NCBI GenBank assembly: GCA_015680685.1
Contig: MNCI01021439.1
Location: 112,002 to 176,001, forward strand
Length of the DNA stretch: 64,000 nucleotides
Direction of reading: 5' to 3'
Origin: Gnetum montanum
Lineage: Eukaryota > Streptophyta > Gnetopsida > Gnetales > Gnetaceae
This document shows, piece by piece, positions 55,570 to 64,000 of this stretch. Each line of letters starts with the position of its first letter. The stretch's first letter is position 1. Both the position numbers and the translations under genes were made by a program. The notes beneath the pieces are model-generated. The model was given only the letters and a program-made list of their open reading frames with translations, was not told where the DNA came from and did no database searches.

Positions 55570-56399
55570 TGATGGGACATGATATCGCATACGTCGCGAT
55601 ATTGCATCCCACGGTATATCGCGTCATCCCCCGGGATATCGCATACGCGATATCGCAGTGCACCGCTAAGTCTATAACTAAGAGGCGGATCTCCCTTATT
55701 TCATAATCTAGGCCTAGACCATAGTGAAACTCTAGCAATTTTTCCCCTCTAGAGATAGATTAATTTCCATGTGCCTGCAGTAGGAACTCCAAAGTGAATG
55801 GATCTTTATCCGAGTAGACATTATACCTGAACACAAGTTTGTGTATGGAAATAAAGACGAACTTCTTGGATAAACCTTGCAGTGCATGGAATAGGCTAAT
55901 TAGGAATTTATTTACTATTATTTATTATTTTTCATTTAAATGATTTATTAGTTATTAAATCTTTCTCAACCCTTCTCTCCTAGTTAAGTGCCTCAGTACG
56001 ACCGCTACGAGCACGTGCGTTACGCTTGGTGATCCCAGCAATGACTAGCATTTGGTAACCAAGGTTACATCGGTTCAGGGTGTGAATGGTAAGTGGGAAA
56101 AAATGCTGACACTAGGTTAATTAAGGCTTAGTTAGTTAGTTAGAGTTAGTCAATTAGTCTCTTCAACCCTTCACCCCAATAGCATAGGAGATAAAATAGA
56201 AAGGACATAAAAATCATATACCTCAGACTTACTTAACCATACATCGTGACAACTACAAGTAAGTCTGGGAAGACAATGAATGATTAACCCTAAGTGTTCC
56301 ATGAGGCGTGTAGGCACTTAGTCTACGGAGTTTGACTAGATTGCGTGTGCTACGCTCGTATTTGTATGGTTGAGTGTAGGGGTACCTCACCACTCATCA
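55570..56399 (+). repeat. 5' LTR of E
   Basis: It starts TGATGGGACATGATATCGC and ends CACTCATCA (830 bp). Five GATATCGC-like words occur in the first ~100 bases. The TATA box is altered to CTATAACTAAGA (55672). The primer site TTGGCATCGTTGCTAGGGA follows at 56400. Confidence 0.9.
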
Positions 56400-56545
56400 T
56401 TGGCATCGTTGCTAGGGACTAAGTGTTTGTGTGCTAAGTAGAACATTGGAAATCACTCACATTGTTGGGAGCTTAAACGAACCCTTAGGGTTAATTAAAT
56501 GAAAAAAATTTATATAATAGTTAAACAGCACACCGATAAACAACA

Positions 56546-58520
56546 ATGTCTTCTTCTTCGAACAAAAGCAATTCTCCACCTAAGGATCATACTAGAAACA
56601 GTCGGCAGTCTAAAACACATAACCAAAATCCGCCAGTTCCTCAACAATACTGAGTGGTATATACTCATCCCGATGAGTATATACTATATTTTACCTTTAT
56701 CCTCCATCAGGACGAACAGCTACGATGGAGAGATTTGCAAGGTAACATAGTGTTACCCCCAGATCGGGCAGTCCCTAACATGCTTATTCATGCTCTTACA
56801 CAAATAGGCATGACATAGCTCTATGCTGAATACGTTATAGGTGATTTTGACATGAGGGATTATCATCCCATAGCAGCACAACGTATAAGGGACTCGAGGC
56901 AGGAGAGCCATCATACATTGTTGAAGGGCAAAGGAATCCCGCATGTCCTAAGTAAAATTGGAGATGGTGAACCACTTATAACGGGTTCTCTATCAAATGA
57001 TGTTCCCCCTCCTAATGATAGCGAGGAGGTGGGGTATCAAAACCTACGCTCCACAATACACAACCCTGGTTCTAATCCCCGTGAATGCCAACTGTTCACT
57101 GAGGGAACAACAACACATGACAAGGATAGGCACTTAGATCGTCATCACGATCGGGGCCATAATAGCCAAAGAGAAGGTAGGAAACATCATCATGGCAATG
57201 GTTCTCCTTCTTCTTCTCCTTCATCACATCACTCACCCTCTCCTTCCACATCTGGGAATAGCCATCAAGGGCATAATAGTGAGGATATAGGTAGGTGAAA
57301 TGAGAGACCTCGACGAGAGAGTTGAGAGAGAGGAAAAGGACATGAATGAAGGAAAAGTAGGGAACAACGTAGACATCATAGACGTCATGAAAGGGATGAT
57401 CATGAAGAGCCCCTTCTTGCCACTCGAAGTATGCTCGATATAACAGAGGTATTTAGGATACCAACAAGGCATCAAAAAGATAGCTGGATCAAAATATTAG
57501 ATATGAACAATATCCCACGCTTTGAGAGGGGATACAACACTAATCTGCAACCTCATTTATAGGCATTCCACGATGCCTGTGCCTTGCAAAACATAGAGAA
57601 TGAGTGGCAGAAACTAAATTTGTTTCCTAGGATACTCATTAAGGAAGCAAAGAGTTGGTACCGGTCCTTAGAACTGGAAACCATTAGGAGGTGGAGTATG
57701 ATGTTAGAGTTATTCAACGATAAGTATCAAATGTACTCAAGAGTATCTAACTTGCGTAAGCAAATCCAAGGATGGAAGCAAGGTACTCATGAACCTTTGG
57801 ATGCTGCCATGGGCCAATACTATGCATTGTTACATCGTTGCCCAGGCCATGGTTACATATAGGAGGATCAACTCCACCACATCATAGATGGGCTAAGACA
57901 TGAGACTAGGAGAACCCTTGGACTTATGCCCAAGGGAGACTATAAGAACTTAGAGCCCATGAAATTCATCGATTGTTGAAGCAAGTAGCCAAAGAAGAAG
58001 GTGAACTATGGAAAAGAGAGAGCACAGAAGAATATAACCATGATCCCTCCCTTCAAAAGAAGGGAGTGAGATTTTGTGATGAAGAGGATGAGTCACCACT
58101 CAAAGAGTTGGTGAACAGAAAAACCTTTCCGATTCAAAAACTAACTAAAGTGTTGGCTAAGGTGGATCAATTGTGGAATTCCTTAGAATCTAGACTTGAA
58201 ACTATCTTGAAAATCATAGAGGAGTCTAAGGAGGAATGAAGTAGTGATAAAGACAAGAAAAAACGGAGAGATTCAAGCCCTGCACATAATAAGGGTAAGG
58301 GAAAAATTACTATCTCTGATGAGGTTGTGGATTCTGACACAGACAATGATGGTGAATGTGAGATCTACCAATATGACCATCCTAAGGGATGTTTTCCAAT
58401 CATCTCACATCTACAAGAATCTAGGGTGTATGCACTTAACCCAAGACTTAACAAATGGTAAGCACCCCAAAGGTTACCTTATCCTCAAGGTAACCCAAGA
58501 AAGTTCCACCAACTGTTAAT
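56546..58520 (+). pseudogene. E gag
   Basis: ATG at 56546 gives MSSSSNKSNSPPKDHTRNSR. Next come the N-terminal block with NIVLPPDRAVPNMLIHAL, a disordered His/Ser stretch (HHHGNGSPSSSPSSHHSPSP), and the capsid (57584-57862) with NIENEWQKLNLFPRILIKEA, ELFNDKYQMYS, WKQGTHEPLDAAMGQYYALL and HRCPGHGYI. A helical C-terminal part (57973-58239) follows, then a Cys-poor tail (CEIYQYDHPKGCFPV). Better kept than D, but with several stops. Confidence 0.85.
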
Positions 58521-58979
58521 GTACTATCCAAGTGGAACTCCACCACAACCTATCGGACAACATTAGTAGTGGCAATACCCACAGTCATGGTGGATGCCAC
58601 CGCTGAGACAACAATACCCTTACCGGCAACCCAATCCTTATGGCTATTATGTGCAAGAGTCAATTTCTCCAAGTGACTCTATAGGTCACACAACTCCACA
58701 ACATCACTACCAAGTTAGGGATTATTTTTGAAGGACTCCTTCTCCTCTGGGAGACACTCCACATATGTTCAATCCTCCAAATCCATCCACCTCTCTTCAA
58801 TCGATAGTTCCTATACCACCTGCTCCAAAAATGCAAGGGGAACTCCCCACTCAACTGCAGCAACGTAACACTAGGAAAGCTGTAAACATTCAACCCACTA
58901 CTGGTTCTGACAACCGCAAGAAAAGAAGATAGAACCAAAAGCCCAAAAAAGCTCTCACAACAACAAGTGGTTGAGTCTG

Positions 58980-59634
58980 TGCACACTCCTCCAACATACA
59001 AGACTTTGGAGCTCCCTTCTATCCAACAATAGAGCTTCACGCATATGGTTATGTTAACGCATACCGTAACTGACTGGATCAAGGTAGGCCACCTTCCTAG
59101 GAAACTCTCTGATCCTGAAAGCCCCTTAATCTATCTACAAGTTGTCGGGAACGAACCACATAGGGCTCTTCTTGACTTAGGTTCCAGAGTCAACTTAATC
59201 TCACAAGAAATATATCAAGCCTAGAACCTATCCCACCTTAAGAAGAGCAATATTCAACTGGAGCTGGCTAACCAGTCCATTACCATTCCCTTGGGATTGG
59301 TGGAGGACATCGTTACCACTGTGTGTGGTTGGTCATACCCAGCTAATTTCCTGGTGATAGAAGTTAACAGTGATAATGGGGGCTTCCCAATTATAATGGA
59401 AAGGCCATGGCTAAGTACAATAGATGCGTACCTAGGGACCCATGATCTTTCCTTGGAGATATCTAAGGTAAACATTTATGGAAAGATCAAGAAGAAGAAG
59501 GTTCTGTGCATCACATACAATGACTCAGAGGGTGATGACATGGAAGAATGCTCAGCATCTCTTCCATGTAACCAGTGTGCCCAAAAAATACAAATACAAA
59601 GGTGCCTACATGTAGCAACCACACAAGTAGTGGA
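58980..59634 (+). pseudogene. E aspartic protease
   Basis: It reads DLGSRVNLISQEIYQA (active-site DLG), ELANQSITIPLGLVEDIVTT, VCGWSYPANFLVIEVNSDNG, FPIIMERPWLSTIDAYLGTH and KIKKKKVLCITYNDSEGDDM. The frame 59291-59634 is open to the C insertion. It matches D and I. Confidence 0.85.
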
Positions 59635-61201
59635 TGTAACAACGAAAAACATCAGCAATTGGAAAATACCAAACAAAATCCTGCGTACACAGTTTTAACC
59701 ATGGATCCGTGCAAGGGCTATGCTGGAAAAACAAGTCCACAGCGCCCTGAACGGTCTTGTCGATCAGACAGGGACTTACTAGTTAGTAAACCGATGGAGA
59801 TAATGAATATCTCGTGGAACGATCTGATTCGAGGAATCGCAAAATGAGGGGAAAAGGACGTAGGTGAATTGTAACAATGATAACGCTAAACACGATAAGA
59901 GGAGGCTAATACAAGAGAAACGCGTAGTCTCAAGATCTACGCTTTGACTTGAAAAATGTATATTTTGTATATCACATTACACTGGGGAGACCCCGATTAC
60001 TGGATGTAAAGCAAGCACAAAACAACAAGAAAACTGTCCAAACAGAGATCCGATCTACCTCGTGGGCCAAAGCTAGGATGCAAGGAAGGTCAAGCTTTGA
60101 TGTCTATCAATCAACTGTTTCTGACCAATAGAGCCTTCGAACTATGCAAGGTGATCCCACGATCTTGGATCTGCTTCTTTCGCCTTAGGTAGTTTCTATT
60201 TAGGACTGCCAGTGGTCGCTGATGGAGAAAGCTATGTCTTCCCCAACAGAACGACTACTCTTGTTTTCGATGCTCAAAGCGAACTATGCTCTCTTTCTGC
60301 CGGAAGGTGATGCTGTCAACAATTGCCAAAGTCCTGCTCTCTCTATCTCTGCTCGAAGTGATAAGCGCTCCTGTGCTCAGAAAAAATGCCCTTTGCCTCT
60401 TTGATTTGCCCACTTTGTATCTTTGTCAACAGGCGTATTTATAGGCTGCGATGCCCTATGGAAAAGGCACAACCCTGATGACGTGTGTCCCGAATGTTTC
60501 GGGTACTGTTGGTCTGACCATTTTTGTGTCAAACTTCATGGCTACGCACAATACGCTTATTTGCATATTGTGCGTGTAAAGAACAGATGCGCATCGGGCG
60601 TATTTCAACTGTCTTTCGGTTATATTACGCTCATTCATGCTGCGTTGTGTGCACGAGTGTAACATAACATGGAAATAATGGATTCAAGCTGTTTTACGCT
60701 CGCTTACACAGCCACATGTAATGAAGCGTAAACGATGTCTAGCTTGGTGACGCAATACCTTATGCTACGCTATGTTGCGTGATGAGCGTATGATGAGCAA
60801 TTGCACTTTCTTAGACTTTGCCTTTGACTGTTTTGGAGCTCATTACGCTACCGTGCGTAACAGAGCATAAACCTGGCCTTGAACAAAAGACTTAGCAAAA
60901 TATACAAGAAGTCGCATATTACGCTGCTCAAGCCTTTCCTCTTGCCGAAGTAACTAGCCTTCTGATGCCGGACTATGTTTAAACAGAATCATGCTAAGCA
61001 CCATTACGCTACGTCGCATGGTATAGCGTAAACAGAGAAAACATAGTAAGATTAGGAATCTGCACAAGAAGTTGAAGGCTTGATGCTACGCGTCTCTTGG
61101 TGTTGCTCTGTCTTATTCTCCCTTCTAGAATTCTGACATGCGCCCTTGCCCGAATTACGAATCTTTGCCTGAGGCCGACTCGAAATTTTCATGGTGTTTC
61201 A
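59635..61201 (-). repeat. 3' LTR of C
   Basis: In plus coordinates TGTAACAAC to GGTGTTTCA (1567 bp), aligned with both AB LTRs along the whole length. TATA box CTATAAATAC (minus, 60435-60444). Inverted repeat at 60544-60575 with one mismatch. TTACGC/GCGTAA words at 60620-61030. Confidence 0.95.
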
Positions 61202-61860
61202 ATGGCCCCTCTTTGTTGACAGTTGGAGGGCTTGCCCGAAAGACGTCAACAAATAATACGAAACACCGGATTGGTAGAAGCAAGAACAACGTCCATCCAT
61301 GGCTACTCAAGCATTACCCTGTCAACATGAAAGAGAAAAGTTGGAGGGAATGGGAGACAGAATGACATAGTAGGAAACAGGTTCAGAGAAGACGTAAAAT
61401 GAGTTAGGATGGTAGGAGTATGGAATACGCTTACTGAACGCACAGAAACGTACGCACAATTATGTCAACAAGAATTCTTTCAGATGAGCGTAGCACATCA
61501 GCCTGAGATCTCTCTGTCACCAATTATAGTAGGAATGCTTGCAAAAGGAGCATGGCGCATCACTTCTGCGATATCTCTGCTAGTGTGAGTGCGGAAAATG
61601 GATACTTGCGTATGTAGCTTTTGCGTACGGGAAGCGGGTAGTAGGGATGAAACGAAATAAGAGCTAAGGGTAGGGTTATGAGAGGTATAGGCATGCAGTT
61701 CTAAGTGGTCGGGCAAACCTGAGCAGCCATCTCAAAATGCTGTTGTTCTTCACCACTCAGATGGACGCACCTTTGAACCACACCCTCGAAGCAAGTAACC
61801 TGCAACCACAGAAGAAAACAGAGGACACCATTGCTCATGCGAATAAGAGGCGAGGTTGTC
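61202..61860 (-). other. Polypurine tract and 3' tail of C
   Basis: The polypurine tract is at 61202-61215. The rest aligns with 20277-20927 of AB, including the conserved splice-acceptor-like CTGTGGTTGCAG (minus) near 61798. No gene was recognised. Confidence 0.6.
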
Positions 61861-61893
61861 AAAACGAGTGCCGTTTGATGCGAGATAGAGCGA

Positions 61894-62319
61894 TTAGGCC
61901 GTGAAGAAGGAGCTAGAGCATGAGGGCGGAGCTGCTAATCCTGACGATTGGCCCAACATATCTTCGCCAAAAGACATCAGACACAGTGCATCTAACTGGT
62001 TAGGCAAAGAACCAGCTAGATGAATTTGTGAAGCCAACATCTGATAGCGATGATCAGCATAGGTCCCCGAGGTTGTTGTCGACGAGGATTTCGTCGAGGC
62101 TCCAGTTGGTGAGACCAAATTCTTAGAGGTACCACCACTGTAGTGGGTGCAGCAACGACATCTCCAAGGGATCAGTAAGATGCCGGTGGGGTGGCGACGC
62201 TGGGACTGTCCTAGTATCCCATCTCGTTTGTCGTGCAGTCGTACAGAGATGATCACGCTCGCTTGATTTACATGGCAGCAGTCTGTAAGTCCCAGTTTTA
62301 AGTCCTGGTAGACTGTCAT
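61894..62319 (-). CDS. Small downstream frame of C
   Basis: A 141-codon frame shares YSGGTS, LASQIHLAGSL, NQLDALCLMSFG and EDMLG with the AB frame at 20928-21290. Its upstream end overlaps the hairpin repeats (62291-62319), so the true start is probably internal. No known domain. Confidence 0.45.
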   Translation of the reverse strand: MTVYQDLKLGLTDCCHVNQASVIISVRLHDKRDGILGQSQRRHPTGILLIPWRCRCCTHYSGGTSKNLVSPTGASTKSSSTTTSGTYADHRYQMLASQIHLAGSLPNQLDALCLMSFGEDMLGQSSGLAAPPSCSSSFFTA

Positions 62320-62655
62320 TGCTGGTTTTAAGTCTTAGCAGATCATGGTCACAGTTTAAAGTCTAGGCAGACCAAGAAATGCTAGTTTTACGTCATAGCG
62401 GACGATGGTGTGTCTGATTTATGGTCTTAGCAGACCATGCTGTGGATGTTAGTTTCGTGTCATGACCCAAGGATAGATCTATGCTAGTTTTACGTCTCAG
62501 CAGACAGCTACTTACCTGTGCCAGTTTAGCGTCGACAGACGCATGCAAAAGATGTCAGTTTTTCGTCTTGGCAGACCTGTACAACATTGCTAGTTTTACG
62601 TTGTAGAGGACGGTGGCAATTTGCCAGTTTAGCGTCGTAGCGGACGATGGTTGTC
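62291..62655 (-). repeat. Hairpin-box tandem repeat of C, about 11 units
   Basis: Same unit as AB. Fully paired stems include AGTC/GACT (62300s), CGTC/GACG (62390s and 62630s), GGTC/GACC (62420s) and GCGTC/GACGC with a 4-nt loop (62528-62541). A few units have one mismatch. It lies 30 bases downstream of the integrase stop. Confidence 0.85.
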
Positions 62656-62684
62656 ATACCTGATTGTTCACACTGGAGATGCTG

Positions 62685-64000
62685 CTAAACGTAATACTGC
62701 TTCAGATATATATGATTGACAGGGTTCAGTAATTCATTGCCATTAATGTCTGCTAATTTGAATGCTCCATTGTTGTATGCGTCAACCACCAAGAAAGGGC
62801 CCTCCCAGTTTGTAGAGAACTTGCCTACTGGTTCGCACATGGCCTTGAGAACTAGACCTCCTTTCTTGATCGGGCGTTGCTGAAGGTTGTGACGATGCTT
62901 CTGTCTCTGTTTGTCTTGATACCTTTCAATCGTGTCAAGAGCCTGTATCCGCTTCTCTTCTACTGAATCCAGATCCGTGATTCGAGACTCGGTGTGTTGA
63001 GCCTCATTTATAACCATGGAGAGGACTATTCTCAGAGAAGGAATTTGCAACTCGAGAGGCAATACTGCTTCAGACCCGTAAACCAGGCTATAGGGCGTAC
63101 TACCCGTAGCCGTCCTACACGTAGTACGATACTCCCATAGCATGTAGAGGATCTGTTCGTGCCACCGCCTTTTGTTGCCGTTGAGCATTTTTTTGAGCAG
63201 ATTGATGATCACTTTGTTCGTTGCTTCAGCTTGACCATTCGCTTGCGGGTAATAAGGGGAGGAAAAAGATTGTCTAATGCCCAAGTTATTATAGAAGGAT
63301 TTGGTTTCCGTGCTACTAAACTGTGGCCCATTGTCAGTCACGATAGTCATCGGGAGACCAAATCTGGTTACTATATTGTCCAGGATAAAATGGCAAATCT
63401 GCTGAGATGTGATCTTTCGGAGGGGAACAACCTCTACCCACTTTGTAAAATACTCAGTAGCGGTAATAATGAAGCTATGACCTGTGGAAGATTTTAGCAT
63501 GATGGGGCCTATAATGTCTAGTCCCCATCATTGAAATGGCCATGTTATCTGCGTTGTATGTAATTTTGTAGGTGACACATGTATGAGATTCGCGTGACAT
63601 TGACACGTGTCACAAGTTTTAACCTTTGTCAGGTAATCCTTTTCCATGCGTGGCCAGTAGTATCCTAAGCGACGGATTTTTAGGGCCATAGCCCGTGGTG
63701 CTACGTGGCTGCCGCACAGTCCCTCGTGAACTTCGCCGACTATATGTTGCGCTTGGTTTTTGTCAACGCAAGTAAGCAGCATCAAAGGAGCGTCTACAAA
63801 GAGTGTTGTCTCCGATGATGACGTATTGCCTAGCCTGCTTGCGGATCGCATCTTTCTGCGCGCGTGTCAATTCAGACGGTAGCTCGCCCTGTAAAAGGTA
63901 AGTTTTAATGTCGTCATACCATTCAGGTGTGCTTTCCTTGAGAAGAGAAGAGATTTGCGCCATCTGAATGATAGGATCTGCGCAGTCTGTTATCAATGCA
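62685..64000 (-). pseudogene. C integrase and upstream linker
   Basis: From right to left: linker PEWYDDIKTYLLQGELPSEL (63763-63996). Zinc region VHEGLCGSH with TCDTCQCH, keeping the Cys pair lost in AB (63528-63760). A TGA at 63528-63530. Then a 271-codon frame (62685-63500) with TEYFTKWVEVVPLR, IVTDNGPQFSST, YYPQANGQAEATNKV (catalytic Glu), TPYSLVYGSEAVLPLELQ and a C-terminal PIKKGGLVLKAM segment, ending LKQYYV. Only one or two lesions in the visible part. Confidence 0.9.

Larger units (their letters stand above)
55570..59634 (+). mobile_element. Athila-like element E (5' part; cut by C)
   Basis: 5' LTR, primer site, gag and protease are collinear with D. E sits inside an LTR of its own family (target bases TTCAA at 55565-55569). 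Element C interrupts it at 59635. The far side of both insertions is outside the window, so it is unknown whether E has RT. Confidence 0.85.
59635..64000 (-). mobile_element. Tat element C, same family as AB (3' part)
   Basis: 3' LTR (59635-61201), polypurine tract, conserved 3' tail, small frame, hairpin repeats and integrase occur in the same order as AB. The 5' half continues past 64000. The left target bases would be GTGGA (59630-59634). Coding is better preserved than AB: the integrase C-terminal frame is open for 271 codons. Confidence 0.95.

Noticed and set aside
56499-56750. 83-codon plus frame starting before E gag
   Set aside because: It overlaps the E gag start in another frame. 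E gag from ATG at 56546 aligns with D.
63159-63497. 112-codon plus frame over C integrase
   Set aside because: Antisense shadow of the open integrase frame.
1-64000. tRNA or rRNA genes
   Set aside because: The only tRNA-like strings are primer-binding sites next to LTRs. No cloverleaf or rRNA core sequence was recognised.

Overview
This window looks like heterochromatic or intergenic DNA from a vascular plant with a large genome. It is moderately AT-rich and consists almost wholly of old, nested LTR retrotransposons, plus two decayed host-gene fragments (a subtilase and an Hsp70). No intact cellular gene, rRNA, tRNA or CRISPR array was seen. Tat-type elements with two RNase H domains, Athila-type, chromodomain and copia elements lie inside one another, and most coding frames carry stops and frameshifts. 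A gymnosperm or fern would fit, but the sequence does not prove the taxon. Element names used here are K, J, G, AB, F, M, D, H, I, L, E and C.

Layout. 1-2693: 3' end of a plus-strand Tat-like element (K) inserted in a subtilase pseudogene (2694-2880). 2881-7050: non-coding DNA with a foldback hairpin (4272-4676) and an Hsp70 pseudogene (5312-5967). About 7055-15500: a second plus-strand Tat-like element (J) with LTR, primer-binding site, gag and protease but no recognisable polymerase, followed by a ~190-bp tandem array. From about 18405: a copia element (G) whose reading frame is cut by three later insertions: AB (18689-30947), F (31742-46831) and H (47560 onward). AB is a full minus-strand Tat element with a 5-bp target duplication. 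F is a chromodomain Ty3 element that itself contains a solo Tat-like LTR (M, 32621-34034) and a gag-protease Athila-like element (D, 37266-44253). 50040-53660: minus-strand remains of an Athila-like element (I) that has gag, protease and reverse transcriptase. 54801-64000: four nested layers, an LTR of L, an LTR of the D/E family, element E, and a second Tat element of the AB family (C) that runs off the window.

Most unusual content. (1) Between its primer-binding site and pol, where gag-protease would be expected, AB carries a seven-exon gene in antisense orientation (25655-28832). Its GT-AG introns join in frame. (2) AB, C, K and J share a tandem repeat just after pol or protease. Each unit is a small hairpin (4-bp stem, 6-nt loop) followed by a TAAAACTAGC-like box. 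The stem sequence changes between units while pairing is largely kept (AGTC/GACT, CGTC/GACG, GGTC/GACC, GGCC/GGCC). (3) LTRs of one architecture carry different families of short repeats upstream of the TATA box. These three points are where an undescribed system is most likely.

All calls come from reading the sequence and its translations. No database search or alignment program was run.
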